Assembly (NCBI RefSeq): GCF_032191515.1
Contig: NC_091416.1
Coordinates: 7,264,001-7,328,000, forward strand
From: Phaenicophaeus curvirostris
Taxonomy: Eukaryota; Chordata; Aves; Cuculiformes; Cuculidae
DNA: 64,000 nucleotides
Direction of reading: 5' to 3'
Of this stretch, positions 11,547 to 24,177 are shown in pieces. The translations under genes were made by a program, and so were the position numbers. How positions within the stretch are numbered: position 1 is the first letter of the stretch; each line of letters begins with the position of its first letter. The notes beneath the pieces are model-generated. The model was given only the letters and a program-made list of their open reading frames with translations, made no database searches and was not told the DNA's origin.

Positions 11547-13586
11547 AATTTGCCCGAGCGCCCTGGTTTCCCCCATGGAACTGTAGGTTTAGCTCTCACC
11601 CCACTACTAGGTTTGATTAATCCCTGTAAAACATAGATGTAGGGATGCTGGAAGCTGGGAAAAGCAGGATATGGTACCCAGTGCAGCCCAGAGATGCTTC
11701 TCCCATCCCCTGGATGGAGCCTCCTTTGGGATGGAGCACCTTAGCCAAGCGCGGAGCTGCCAAATCACTCAGATTTTCAGCCACTGCAGCAGTAAGACAC
11801 TGATGTTCACACACTTTAGCCCCTTAAAACTAAAATAAATGATCCCCTTGGATTAAACAGGACCGTGGCTGTGAAGTTCATTTGAAAGCTGTCACCGTCG
11901 GGAGCGTTGAACTGCCCCCAACCTGTCGGGGCGCATCGGGGAGAGCCACATTACCTCCTCAATCAGCATTAAATTCCCGATCAGCCTGGCTGAGTTTTGA
12001 AGATCTCCCATCTAAAGGTCGAGCAAATCATCTGCTGCAGAGGCAGAGCGAGGGGACAGCAGGGAAGCAGGAACCAGAGCAGTGGGAGTGAGGGATGCTG
12101 CTGCCAGCTGTGGACCACCTTGGACTCTGAGTTTTGGAAACTGTTTCCTGATGTTGGCCAAGCTCAGGGGTGGAAAGGATCATTCAAACTCCTGAGGCAC
12201 CCCCAAACCAAACACATCTGGAGTTTTCCAGGAAACAAAATCTCTTTGAAAACTAGGTGATGCTGAGCAACACAAAAATAAAACTGTCCAGAGCAAAAAG
12301 CATTTAAGTGGAATTTCTTTTAGCATATATCTGAAATTTTAGGAGAAATAGGGCTTGTTTTGGACCAAAACCTGAGGTTGAAACTATGTAGTAGAAAAGG
12401 AGAGAGAGCACAGCCCTGCTTCGATCACCCTCACCCCTTCTCCTGCCTTCCTCCTCCTCCTCCTCATCCCCTGCAAGCATCCTACTTCTAGCCCCACATC
12501 CCCTCTCCCTGCACCCGATACCCAAAAGGCAACCAGGGCTCTTATAATCCTCAACCGCATCATACTTTAAACCAACCACCAACCTGCTGCCCTCTTCCCT
12601 CATCCCCCATATCGATGTTAAAAAATCACAGCAATTCCGTTTGGCATCCCTGCTTCTCCCAGGCGGAGGTGTGATAACGCGCGTAGCCCGTTAGCAGATT
12701 AGTCATATTGTGCCGCAAGGCACCCGGTGAAACCATCAACGAGGCACTTACAGAATTAGGACCCAGCATTTAATCGCTTTGCTGGTGGCTGAGTGTTATT
12801 AAATTCTCCTGAGTTCAGCAACTTTGTAGCCTGGCTCTATTTTTTTTTTCTCTATAAGGCTCAGAATAAAGCTTATTTGGGGTGGTCAAACCCAGTGTTT
12901 CTTCATCTGCTTCATCTCTACTCCATCCCTGCACTCCAGAGGAAGGATGGAACTGGACAGCTTCATTTAGAAGCCAGAGGAAAAAAAACAGAGCAGAAGA
13001 ATATTAATATTTAATCAGAGCAGACCAGAGGTTGCTGAGGCAATCGCTGTTAAATGCTATTGAAACAAAGCATTCATATTCCCATCATAGGGGTGGTTTA
13101 GAGGAGCTGCCGTTCTCCAGTCCGTGCTCAGGAAATCTTCCTGTTAGGATTTTTCCCCAGGGAAGGGAGGCAAGGGATCCCCAGATAATGAGGGAATCCG
13201 AAGCTGCTGTTTGCAGGAGCCCTTTCTCTCTGGATCAGGGATGGTTTTGAGGACACCTGGATTTCCAGCATAAAGCAATAAATATGCTGAAGGAAAAGCA
13301 ACAGCCCCACACAGAGGGAACCTCTGTGGAAGAGAGTTACATTTATGGATCGGGCTTCCACAGTGGGTTGTACGTAATGGGGATGCACAGAAGCAGAGCG
13401 TGCTGTCCTTGTCCATCTCTGATGAACCAAGAAAGGCTTTCCCTCTCCAGCTCTCCTGACAATTTCTCTATCCCCTTTCGCTCTTCACTGCCTCCTTATC
13501 CAATATAAAATCATCTTAAAAGTGTACATACATAATTAATTTAGTGGTCCATGGCTCTGCCGGTGTTTGATGACTCCATTTAATTT
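11547..13586. other. unique non-coding DNA
   Basis: No gene was recognised. A CTC-rich pyrimidine tract lies at 12446-12470. A CpG-bearing block at 12640-12800 is a weak candidate for constraint (see separate entry). Confidence 0.4.
12640..12800. other. candidate conserved non-coding element
   Basis: This is repeat-free sequence with unusually well retained CpGs (GATAACGCGCGTAGC) next to homeodomain-like TTAGCAGATTAGTC. It is inferred from texture only. Confidence 0.2.
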
Positions 13587-14102
13587 TCATAGAATTTTAG
13601 AATCACAGAATGTCGTGAGTTGGAAAAGACCCACAAGGCTCATCGAGTCCAACTCCTGTCCCTGCACGGGACAACTCCACCGTTCACACCGAGGGGCTGA
13701 GGGCTGTTGGTCAAAGGCTTCTGGAATATTGTCAGGCTTGGTGCTATGACTGCTCCCCTGGGAGCTGTTCCAGTGCTCCACCACCCTCTGGGGGAAGAAC
13801 TTTTTTGGAAAGTCCAACCTAACCCTCCCCTGGTACCTCCCTGTCATTCCTTCAAGTCCAGAGGGAAGAGCTCAGCACCTGTTCCTCCTCCTTCCCATGT
13901 GAAGAAGCTGCAGAGCGCTGTAAGGTCTCCCTTCAGTCTCTACTTCTCCAGACTGGACAGACACACTGACTTCAGCCACTCCTCATATGGCCTCCAACCT
14001 AAACCCTTCACCAACTTTGTGCCCTCCTCTGGACACTCTCCAGCAACTTTAGATCCTTTTTATACTGTGGTGCCCAAAACTGCTCCCAGTGCTCAAGGTG
14101 GG
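13587..14102 (-). mobile_element. CR1 LINE fragment, distinct older subfamily
   Basis: The reverse copy starts with TCATAGAATTTTAGAATCAC. Its 3' region (CATCGAGTCCAACTCCTGTC, then CTGCACGGGACAACTCCACC) differs from groups A and B and matches the copy at 40140-40656. On the minus strand the ORF2 tail is visible as VRLDFPKKFFPQRVVEHWN (within 13587-13847), followed upstream by the antisense of the SLEKRR region. Frame breaks are present. Confidence 0.93.
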
Positions 14103-15359
14103 CCTTGGGAAGCCCCAAGGACATGTTTTGGAAGGAGCTTCAAGGGTTGGCATGATATCTCACCACCACACTGCTTCAGATCCTGCAAGAGGTTAGGCCT
14201 TGGGCAGCAGCTCCTCGCCACCTGGTTTGACACATCCTTAGCAGATTTGATATCTCACTTTCCTCAAAGTGGGATTTCTTCCTTGAGAATTAATTCTAAT
14301 TTTTCGCCAGCACACAAATCATTAGCCGGGCTCTCCAAATGAAGTGCTAACGTTTCCTGTCACCTCCTGCTCCTCACTCCTGCAATTCCTTAAAGCTGCT
14401 GCAATCAACACCATGAAAAGCTAATCAATTAAGCCCCAAAGTATCAAGAGCTCCTGAGTCACTGTGAAGAACCCAACACATCATTACTGTGGTTGTGAAA
14501 TTTCTGCTTAAAGAGCAGATGTGTGGAAAGCAAAAGCATGCTGTGGCCTAAGGTCCTTTTTCTTCACCACTGCCTTCATCTCAGTGCTCCTGGCTGTATC
14601 AAGTCATCTCTAACTTCTCAAATGCTTTGTGACCAGGAGATGACACTTGTCTTCTCCCCGTTGGCAAAGGGAGATATTAGGTGTAGGCTGGATCTTCCAC
14701 TATAGACACTTTGAGATGTGTTACACTCAAGTTGAATTGTCTTTCCTATGTGGGTTTTTTTTTCCCTTTGGAAAATCTCTTGGTAGATGATTGACAAGGA
14801 TTTTCTTCCCCTTTTTTGACTGAAATCCCCAGAATCCTTCAAAACACACACCCACACCAAAAAAATCTCCCAATAGCTATGCACCAGCCTCAGACAACCC
14901 TTCCCCTAAAGTTAAACCCAAGCATCTGCATCAAAACGCAAGATAAAGAGCTTGCCTGCCCTCAGATTTTAGAACAGTTGTCTCCATGGAAACGCACTGT
15001 TTTGATAATTTTTTTAGGTTTTTTTTTCATTTCAGAAACCAGAGCATCAGCCATGGAGCAATCCATGGGTGAGGTGGGAACGTCCATTCTTGGTACCGGC
15101 ATTGCAGGAGGGATCGTCTCCTTTTTCTGGAGAAGAGATGTTTCTATGGGATAGTCCTCCATGCTTTTTCCAAGTTGAAGACCTCAGTTTGCTTAAAACG
15201 GCTTTTTTTTCCCCATATTAACGTGAATATGGGCTCCCAGAACATGAATCATGGCTGGGCTCATCCAGGTCAGCCTGGTGCTTGCTTGAAATCCTCCAGA
15301 CTCAGGCTTTTTGCCTGAATTGCCTTAAAGAGAGGCCAGCTCCACTCCTGAGGGTGGAC
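14103..15359. other. unique non-coding DNA
   Basis: No gene was recognised. Several T-runs occur (14755, 15010, 15205). Open frames of 60-112 codons have no known motif. Confidence 0.45.
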
Positions 15360-15431
15360 ATAGAATAACAGAATCATAGAATAGCTTAGGTTGGAAAGGA
15401 CTTTGAATATCATCCAGTTCTATCCACCTAG
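15360..15431 (-). mobile_element. very short CR1 3' end
   Basis: Only the terminal repeat complement (ACAGAATCATAGAATAGC) and about 50 bases of CR1 tail (TTAGGTTGGAAAGGACTTTG) are recognisable. The match then stops. It is either a severely 5'-truncated insertion or an eroded older one. Confidence 0.8.
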
Positions 15432-16185
15432 ACACAGCTCCTAACATCATGAACCCAATGAAGGTTTCTTCATGCCTTCAGAGCTGCTCTTAAGGAAAAT
15501 AGCCCCATGGACTTGGGCAGATCCGAAAATATGCCTACAAGAATGAAGACAATACTCCACCCTCCCAGCTATCAGTAGTTTCTAGAGCTTCTAGAGTTTC
15601 TTTCCATAAGGCAAAATCCAAATTTCACATACAACCCACCTCAAATCTGGAACAAAGTGCTGACAAATAAGTTGTGTCTGGTCTCACTCAGCATCCTCTG
15701 ACACCAGCACCATTTCTCAAGGTCGTTCATCTCATCCAGCATCTCATGTCTTCCTCAAAGCATTTGGCACTGGCCACCTCTTCTGCAAAAGTTACTGGAT
15801 TTTCATCTGGTGATGAAAAGTAGGTTTTTACAGTAGTAAAGATGCTCATGGTGAAGCACCTCTTTGGATGCAAATTGAACTTCTCTCTTCTGTAGATCCT
15901 GCAGGTCATTATTAAGGATGCTCCAGTGCCTATCATCATTTGAGGCTTTGTCTGCTGCTCTCGGATAGACATTTATTTCTGTAGCACATATGAGATGCTT
16001 TCTCCTACCCTCAGGAACCAGCTTGTCAGAGATGCTTACTCAGCCGTGTGTAACTTTAATTTACACACACACATGCATCTGGTTTCTAAAGCCCATGTTG
16101 GTTTTGCGGAATAAAAGCTCCTGTATATTCATACCACTACCAAAAGGTCTTGAGTATCGCTGGACTTCCTAATTGCATGTGATGG
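15432..16185. other. unique non-coding DNA
   Basis: Nothing recognisable was seen. An 81-codon minus-strand frame (15727-15972) shows no family features. Confidence 0.45.
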
Positions 16186-16690
16186 CACAGAATCATAGAA
16201 ACATTTGGTTGGAAAAGACCTTCAAGATCATCGAGTCCAATTGTCCCTGTCCACCCCCAAGCATCTCATCTGCCCATCTTTTAAACACCTCCAGGGATGG
16301 GGACTCCACCACCTCCCTGGGCAGCCTCTACCAGCACCTGAGAGCCCTTTTGGAGAAGGAATTTTCCCTGACATCCAGTCTGAACCTCCCCTGGCGCAAC
16401 TTGAGGCCATTTCCTCTCCTTCTATCTCTTGTTACTTGGGAGAGGAGATCAACACCTGTCTCACTACAACATCCTTTCAGGCAGCTGTTGACAGTGATGA
16501 GGTCTCCCCTCAGCCTCCTTTTCTCCAGGCTAAACAGCCCCAGGTCCCTCAGCCGCTCCTCATATCCCTTGTCCTCCAGCCCCTTCCCCAGCTTCATTCC
16601 CTTCTCTGGATCTTCCTCAGCCCCTAAACGTCCTTCATGTAGTGAGGGGCAGAAACTGAACCCAGGACTCAAGATGCAGCCTCACCAACT
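16186..16690 (-). mobile_element. CR1 LINE fragment with readable ORF2 tail
   Basis: This reverse copy has its 3' end at 16186. On the minus strand, 16328-16672 keeps an open frame with ORF2 C-terminal motifs in order: EERLRDLGLFSLEKRRLRGD, then GNGLKLRQGRFRLDVREN. After that the frame is shifted relative to the normal HWNRLP tail. The nearest relatives in this window are the copies at 54271-54722 and 63666-63863. Confidence 0.95.
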
Positions 16691-19454
16691 CTAAGTACAG
16701 GGGATGGGTGACATGCTGAATGACAGAAGTGAAATTTAAGGTCAACCACGGAAAAAAATTGTATCAGCTTCTGCCTCTGAAGTGGGCAGATGCAAACCAC
16801 AAAATGGATCTAAAATTTGCACCAGGCAGCCCTGCGGTTGGCCCAGAGCTTCTGCTCTGCCTTGTACAAAATGTTCATTTCTCTGATTTAAGAAGTTTGC
16901 TGTGGCCTTTTCCTGGCGAGTAATATTTACAGGTGAAAATGCTGTGTGATATTTAGAGGTAAGTGGTATTTATAAGTACATATGCAGGGAAATGTTTACA
17001 GGCAAGATACTCACGGGTAATTATAGATCAATACTTCAAAGCAGAGTAAATAGAGAGGTAAAGGACCTTTGCTGGTATGTTACAAATAAATATTTAGATA
17101 TTACAGATGCACATAAGTATGTGCAGGCTATATGGAGGAGATAAAGATTAGAATTTAGATGGAGCACTTTTCTAGGGAGGCGAGGCTGTACCATTAGGAG
17201 CACATCCATAACTCAGCAGCATAAGAGCATCCCAGCAACGCTATCAGATCAGCCCCGTGGTCCATCAAACCTGGCGTCAGGTTTCCAAAAGCAGCTCCTA
17301 GTAGAGAAGAAAGTAAAGAAGTGAAGGTCAGAGACGGCTTTTTTTTACTGTTTAAGGAGTCCCAATGCGTCCGCGTCCCACCGCCCTTGCACAAAACCTG
17401 GGACCAGAGCTGCGTTACTCCTCTCCAGCTCCCTCCAACTCGCCGCATGCCAATCTCCCTCGCCAATCGCACAGCAGCTCATGTCTGACAAAGTTCAGCC
17501 AAGCAACGAGCAGCCTGGAAGGGCCTGAGATCCCGTAGAAATCCCCATCCAATTTATCAAGTCAAAAATGCAGCCGGGTGGGAGCTAACTGGGAGGAAGC
17601 TCTGATCAAGGCGAGAGATTACGGCAGAGCTGGTTACACAAATCACAACTCTGACTCAGGGCAGGAACGGCAGGGTTGGAGGGGAGTTTTTCCAGAGCTG
17701 GAGATAAGAGCCTGTTGTTGGTAAATAAAAAAGCTGGGGAATCGCATGTTTGATCAGTGTCCGCTCCCATCAGGCTCACAGAAGCCAGCAGCATTATTTC
17801 CAGGCTTCTCCTCGAGAATACTAAGGGCATTTGGAAAGGCAAGAACAAAGCTACAACTTTATTTGAGAGCAAAACAAAAGCAAACAAATGCATACCCAGA
17901 AGACTGAGCGTTGAAAGAGAGCGATAGACTATTCAGCCACCATCTGAAGCAGCTCTTGGACATCTCATGACTGTTAAAAGTATCCTGAGGAGCCAGTGCT
18001 TTTTGTTTGCTTGTTTGTTTGCAGGGAGAAAACAAAGCGAACGGATTGCTGATGCCTTTAGTGGTAAATGGAGACAAATATCCCCCCGCTGGAATGGGAA
18101 AAACACCAGTCGCATCATTTTAGAAAGCGTCTGAACGACGCTTTCAGGGTCCTCAGGCTTATTTTCCAAAGACGAGCTCTTGCATCCCAGATCCCCGGGG
18201 GACCTGACAGAAGCTGCAGCTCTTCGCATGGCGCATTAGGCACCGGCATGCATCCTCTCGAGAGGCTCAGCAGATTTGAAGAGCCTCAGAGACCTCTCTG
18301 ATCCCCTCGGTAGCTGATCCCAATGGTTTCACATCCTCAGTGTTTTGGGGAAAAAAAGCAGTTTCTCACTTAACTTTGTTCTGTCTCTGCCTTCAAACTA
18401 TTTGTTCCCATTCTGCCTTTCTCTGAGGGCTTAAAGAGCCCTTTAGTATCTGGTATTTTCTCCCTGTGAAGCTATTTAGACATGGTAATCAAGTCACCTC
18501 TCTGTCTCCTTTTTAATAAATTAAGCAGATGGAGCACTTTAAAGCATTTTTTGCCAGCCCTTGAAATATTTTTCGTGGCTCTTTCTCAGCCCCAGCTTTC
18601 CATCCATAGTGCTTTACTGGCAAAGCTCAACAAGGGCACAGCCACCACCTCTCCCCATCTCCATCCCGCTGGTGTCCGCTCTCCGGGTATCGGGGTCAGA
18701 GAGCTGTGATCAGCCTCAGTGAGGTTTTATCGTTTCAGACCTCTTGCCAGTCAGACACTTCAGACAATGCAGCTCATTAAATGAAAAGAAAGACTTTAAA
18801 TTTACTGCCTCCATCAATGTATAAAGCCCTCAGCTTCCTGACAGCCGCTGCCCAACCGACATTACAACGTAACAGCCTTTTCTTTTCCTTTTTTTTTTTA
18901 AAGCAGGAGATAATAATTAAAGATTGGATTATGAGCTAGCCCAGCATCACAAAAAAGACACAACTTTATCGTATTACACAGCATCAAAATTAATTAGAAG
19001 CCCATTAATCTCTAATCTAGGAAAATATTGCAGGATATATGGCCTCAATATAACATCCCCCATACGCTGAGTGACAGCCTGCCCCTTTGAAAGTCTCCCT
19101 GCATCATCCCTGCAAAGAAACCTTTGCAAAACTCTGTGTAATCAATGTTGCTTTGATTAGTAAGAGCTTCCAGACGCTCTGGCAGACAGCTCCCACGATG
19201 CCTGCTGTGGATTGCTTTGTGTGTGCAACTCAGGGCTTTGAGAAGGTTGTTTTAACAGGGAGTCAGGTCCCACTCCTAGTCCACTGGCAAATCATCACTT
19301 AAAATGCCTCGGAGCATATATGGGAGTGCCTAAACTCACACTGATCACTCAACGCCTTTGGGAGCAGGGACAGAGAGAGCTGAGCAGGGAGAAACCTTGA
19401 TGGGAGGGCTTGGACCGGACATCAGGTGGATGCAGCTGAGATTTCCCAGCATTT
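16691..19454. other. unique non-coding DNA with candidate conserved block
   Basis: No gene was recognised. 16915-17120 has loosely recurring ATTTACAGG/ATTTAGAGG phrases at about 27-base spacing, possibly a worn tandem repeat. There is a TTTG run near 18001-18023. 18900-19080 is a candidate constrained block (separate entry). Confidence 0.4.
18900..19080. other. candidate conserved non-coding element
   Basis: This AT-rich, repeat-free block is dense in homeodomain-type cores (ATAATTAAAG, AATTAATTAG, CCATTAATC, CTCTAATCTAG) and lacks CR1 sequence. The motif density is what I see; regulatory function is inference. Confidence 0.25.
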
Positions 19455-20218
19455 TCATAGAATCATAGAATCATAGAATAACCAGGTTGGAAGAGACCCA
19501 CCGGATCATCGAGTCCAACCATTTACATCTATCACTAAACCATGTCCCTCAGCACCTCGTCCACCCATCCCTTAAACTCCTCCAGGGAAGGTGACTCAAC
19601 CATCTCCCCAGGCAGCCTCTGCCAGTGCCCAATAACCTTTTCTGTGAAAAAATTTTTCCTAATGTTCAGCCTGAACCTCCCCTGGTGGAGCTTGAGGCCA
19701 TTCCCTCTTGTCCTGTCCCCTGTCCCTTGGAAGAAGAGCCCAGCTCCCTCCTCTCCACAACCTCCTTTCAGGTAGTTGGAGAGAGCAATGAGGTCTCCCC
19801 TCAGCCTCCTCTTCTCCAGGCTAAACACCCCCAGCTCTCTCAGCCGTTCCTCATAAGGCCTGTTCTCCAGCCCCTTCACCAGCTCTGTTGCTCTTCTCTG
19901 GACTCGCTCCAGAGCCTCAACATCCTTCTTGTGGGGAGGGCCCAGAACTGAACACAGGATTCGAGGAGCGGTCTTACCAGTGCCGAGTCCAGAGGGAGAA
20001 GAACCTCCCTGGACCTGCTGGTCACACCGTGTCTGATCCAAGCCAAGATGCCATTGGCCTTCTTGGCCTCCTGGGCCACTGCTGGCTCATATTCAACCAA
20101 CATCCCCAGGACCTTCTCCTCCAGGCAGCTTTCCAGCCAGAATTCTCCTAGTCTGTAGCTGCAGAGGGTTGTTGTGCCTCAAGTACAGGATCCGGCATTT
20201 GGCCCTGTTAAGCCTAAC
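19455..20218 (-). mobile_element. CR1 LINE fragment, group B, longest ORF2 tail on the minus strand
   Basis: CR1 ORF2 encodes a polyprotein with endonuclease and reverse transcriptase used for target-primed retrotransposition; only its C-terminal end remains here. On the minus strand, 19535-20041 is open for 168 codons. Its motifs run LERVQRRATELVKGLENRPY, EERLREL, FSLEKRRLRGDLIAL, GNGLKLHQGRFRLNIRKNFF, and it ends ...EVLRDMV followed by the natural stop. A second frame (19876-20103) carries the upstream piece with QEAKKANGILAWIRHGV and SALVRPLLESCVQFWA, so at least one frameshift separates them. The 3' end is a triplicated octamer complement at 19455-19480. It is 5'-truncated at about 20218 and cannot be active. 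Confidence 0.97.
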
Positions 20219-20510
20219 AAGGTTTTGCTCCTTTCTGCTTTGCTTACCTGAGCCACAGCAGGCATGAAGTGGCTGCAGGCTGGGTGGAGGAGGCTTTGAG
20301 GAGGAACTGATGATGCTGCCCACTCCCCTCTTTGTTGGCCAGGATTTGGGGGCTCTGTTGAAGCTCCAACCCTCGGTTTTATTTGATTTTCTAGACCTGT
20401 CTTTTGGTTGCTGGCAGTTCCTGAGAGATGCTGAGCAGGCTGATCCATGGTAAGAGTTTCATCCCCCAAATCCCAGATGTGGGTCCACATGCCTTCTCTC
20501 CAGATGTGTT
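20219..20510. other. short unique spacer between two group B CR1 copies
   Basis: Nothing recognisable was seen in this 292-base spacer. Confidence 0.4.
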
Positions 20511-20846
20511 GAATCACAGAATCACATAATAACCAGGTTGGAAGAGACCCACCGGATCACCGAGTCCAACCGTTCCTACCAAACACTAAACCATATCCCT
20601 CAGCACCTCGTCCACCCGTGCCTTAAACCCCTCCAGGGAAGGTGACTCAACCCCCTCCCTGGGCAGCCTGTTCCAGTGCCCAATGACCCTTTCTGTAAAG
20701 AATTTTTTCCTAACGTCTAGCCTAAACCTCCCCTGGCGGAGCTTGAGGCCATTCCCTCTTGTCCTGTCCCCCGTCACTTGGGAGAAGAGGCCAGCACCCT
20801 CCTCTCTACAACGTCCTTTCAGGTAGTTGTACAGAGCAATGAGGTC
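20511..20846 (-). mobile_element. CR1 LINE fragment, group B
   Basis: This reverse copy lies about 290 bases from the previous one, in the same orientation and subfamily. The minus-strand frame 20586-20888 holds the ORF2 end (NGLKLRQGRFRLDVRKKFFT, then HWNRLPREGVESPSLEGF) and the natural stop. It is truncated at the DLIALYNYLKG part. It is a separate insertion rather than a split of its neighbour, because both carry their own 3' ends. Confidence 0.96.
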
Positions 20847-21510
20847 AAAGAAGATGTATACACTGACCAACAGACACCTGAGCATCACAGTCCGATGTGC
20901 ATTTAATTACAACAGGCAGTTATCAGAGCTGCATAGATATCAGGAACAAGGATGGAAGTGTCACACTGAGCAACAAATCAAGGACAGTGGTGTCAACGTA
21001 GTTTTAACAACACTCTCATTTTTAAGGAGAATTCGTGATTTGAGTAGTCTGGAAAACTTTGCAGGTGACGCAGGAGGGCTTGGGGTTGAGGGGATTGCAG
21101 CCACTAAGGAAAAGTCTGGACCCCAGTTGCTCTGAACAAAGCTGTCCAGCTGCATTAACAGTGCTCAAAGCTCCCCACACCTCTGGGACACGTCACCTCT
21201 CCACATTTCAGGCTTTGAGCTTCACTTATTAAGCTGAATTCCCCTTGGGATCATGACTTTAGGGTCCTGCAAGCTCACCTGAATTCAGAACCCACCAACA
21301 AGTACTTATATTTCTCACAATATACTGGAAGAAGGAAGAAAATGATGGTTGCTTAACATCTTTCACGCAAGAAAGAAAAGAAGCTTTGGGGCAACAGGCT
21401 TTTTTGTCCTGATCCAAATATTTACATTATTCAAGTGAAAAAGGGCTAAGGATAAAACCAAAGGAACCAGCTCAGGAGGGTAGGATCCCTTGGCAATGAC
21501 CTGGGAGACA
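20847..21510. other. unique non-coding DNA
   Basis: No gene was recognised. A 102-codon frame starts inside the end of the CR1 copy and continues into unique DNA; it has no recognisable motif. Confidence 0.4.
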
Positions 21511-21750
21511 TTATTCAGCGAAGAGCAGTGCAAGGTAATGCGATGTGGGAAGACCGTTTAAACTATTCATGCACTGCAGTGGTTTCTGAATTAATTGTAG
21601 CCTGGCAGGAAAACACCAAGGCATCCTGCTGGATAACCTGATGGAAGGATCTGCTGTTAGCCAAGCAGCAATTAGTAGGGGAAACAAGTCATTAAGCTGC
21701 ATTAAGACAGGAATGGAAAGTTTTAATGCTGTGCTATTGTTCAGCCAGGC
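21511..21750 (+). mobile_element. ancient CR1/L3-like LINE fragment
   Basis: Translated by eye, the start reads FSEEQCKVM, as in the CK(V)xxLGR segment upstream of the thumb region of CR1/L3 reverse transcriptases. It is followed about 200 bases later by a degraded KxxxxxGCIKxGMxxK-like segment (CATTAAGACAGGAATGG). Many stops and shifts are present. It resembles old LINEs shared among reptiles and birds rather than the younger CR1 groups. The family assignment rests on remembered consensus similarity. Confidence 0.6.
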
Positions 21751-22680
21751 AAATTTGGGGAGGGGGTTGACTCCTTCCCTGTTCATCTCTGGAAGGAGCT
21801 GTCCCAGGGCACCCAGAGGACTGTGGTCCCCGTTGTGCTGAGGTGGGATTGTCCATGGTCTGATTAAACAGGCTCTGTGCCTGCCAAAGAAAAGAGGATA
21901 AATCTGAGGTCCTGCAGGCTCGTTGCTGCCATCGAGACAGATGAGGCTGCTCAGAGCTGGGCTCCGACGCGGCACATCAGCTCCTGTAACTTTATGGAGT
22001 CAGCGAGCCTCCCTCCACCTCCCCGAGCCAAGGACAGGTACGGCAGATTGAAAAGACTTAAATTTGCGTCTGTAATTTGGGTATCGCATTTCTTAAACCG
22101 CAGGGATCAATTTGTTACATCTCGAGGAGATCAACATGAAAGTACACACATAAATACATTCGAGAACCCGTGCGTCTATACAGTTCCCTCTCCCTGCTTT
22201 AAAATATCCTGTCAGCCTCCTCTTGATCCTAAATTGCTGCTACACATTGAGTTTATATCACAGACATAAATATATATTTACAATCTCCAGGACATGCTCC
22301 TTGCTAGCTGATAAATTCAAAGATGTGTAGATCACCCTTTGGGTGTCACCTACTGTCACTTGACCTTTATGAAAGAATAAACTGCAGCCTATCCTCCACT
22401 TCACTTTGCACTTGCTGATGTTACGCCCCTGTCGTATTTGAGCACGTGGGAGGTTGTGCTCAAGGTTTATATCTCTCGGGGTGCCATCGACTTGGTGGGG
22501 AACCAGTGAGCAGGCTTAGTGATGAGGTGCTGCTGGAGAAGAGTTTTGAAGGGTGGGAGAAACACATGAAGAATGATGGCACTTCTGTTCAGCAGCCCTG
22601 ACAGCTCTTTCAAAGTGGGCCTGCAGGAGCTGACTTGAGAAAATCCCTCTTGATTCCCTCCAGCATCTCTCCAGGCAGTT
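21751..22680. other. unique non-coding DNA
   Basis: No gene was recognised. A 130-codon frame (21877-22269) shows no domain. The 22060-22270 part is AT-rich and repeat-free. Confidence 0.4.
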
Positions 22681-22826
22681 ATCCATCCCATTTCATCCCA
22701 ACCCATCCTGTTCTATCCCATCCCATCTCACCTCATCTCATCCAAGCCTATCCCATCCTATCCGATCCCACCCCATTCCATCTCTTCCCATGCCATTCAA
22801 ACCCATCCCACCCCATCCCATCCTTA
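22681..22826 (+). repeat. CCCAT pentanucleotide tract, degenerate
   Basis: About 29 imperfect units of CCCAT/TCCTAT/TCTCAT make a pyrimidine-rich tract just before unique DNA. The complement is GGGAT/GGAT-rich. The open frames on both strands through it are repeat artefacts. Confidence 0.9.
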
Positions 22827-24177
22827 TCTGACCACATTCCGTTCTGATTCACAGATTCCTTCCTTATTGTCCTGCTTTCTAGATCCCTCATAACCCCTTT
22901 CTGCAAATGCTGCCCTGGGTGGGAAGGACTCTGATTTCCCGGAGGAAGAAGGCAGCAGCCGCTCATCCACCCCCCATTGTTTTCTTGGAGCAAAGCAGGC
23001 AAGGACAGAAAAAATCCAGCATGAAGCAATGCGGCTTTGCTGCAGCTGCGGGTCGGGGTCTCACCCAGCACAAAGCAACCCAGTTCTCAGCAGGATCCAT
23101 CCTCCCCTTCTCAGTTGTGTCTCAGAGGAGATCAATAGCAGAGGAGCAGGAGGCCAGTTTACCAATACAGTCTGGATGTGAAAGCTGAAGGCGACCTAAA
23201 TATTGACTGTGATGCTCGTGAAGCACTGAGACTCTGCAGCTTTACGGACCCTGGCGGCTGCTAAGTCCCAGCCCTTCTTGGCTGAAAAATGCAATAATTA
23301 GGGAGCTGGTGCACTCTGATTCAGAATTTTATTCTGTTTAATGAGCCCATACGTGCATGTGTAAGAGTATTCACACATCTCTCCCTGTAGTTGCTCCTCT
23401 ATCACCCCAAAACCAGGATGGATACAACCCTTAAAACATGCCACTGCTTTGGGATGGGCTGGATTCAGTCCAGGATGAGCCAGTGGGCAGCTGGATCCAG
23501 TTTGGATGGAGACACATTTTGGGTAGCATCTCCCTCTCCCAGGTCCCGAAGCAACACCTCTCCCTGCATATTTGTCACTAAATCAATAGATCAGCTCAAA
23601 TGGCAAAGCTCAGAAGTCAGCTCCCTCCTGTGCAAGCAGCTGTTTGTAGGCATCCACCTAATTTAAAGCCTTTTTAAACTCATAGGTGTCCACCCAGTGC
23701 GGGGAGAGCTGCAGCCTTTCTCATGCTGTGTCCCTGCTCCATCTCTCCGTTGTGCTTTCTTCCTGACAACTACAGCGAACCAGATCGGGTGTGAATGGGG
23801 CTTAGCTCCATGCAGAGCTCTGCCACCTTCTTCCAGCTGGTGATTTGGCTCATCTTGTATTTAAAAATCTTTCCTGTCCCTCAGACTTTATGACTAATTA
23901 TTACTACCAAAAGAAATTACACACGCGTTATAAAAATGCAGCAGAATGAGAGTGATTTGATTTGCGGCTCTTTTTGATGGGTATTTAGCGAAACTTTTTA
24001 TAGCCTCTCATTAAAAGACAAGCAAATCCCCAGAGGAAGGGGGAAAAGTGTTTAAAACACACATAAATGAGCTCTCAATGAAAGATGATGGTTTCAAAAA
24101 GGGGCAAGGAGCCCCAGGAGCCATCTGCCCAGCGGCCACTATACCCCACATCTCCTTTGCTGACCATAAGGGATCTC
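22827..24177. other. unique non-coding DNA
   Basis: Nothing recognisable as a gene or interspersed repeat was seen. Confidence 0.45.

Noticed and set aside
13707..14342. 211-codon plus-strand frame
   Set aside because: Its first two thirds are antisense to the CR1 at 13587-14102, and the rest is unique DNA with no known motif.
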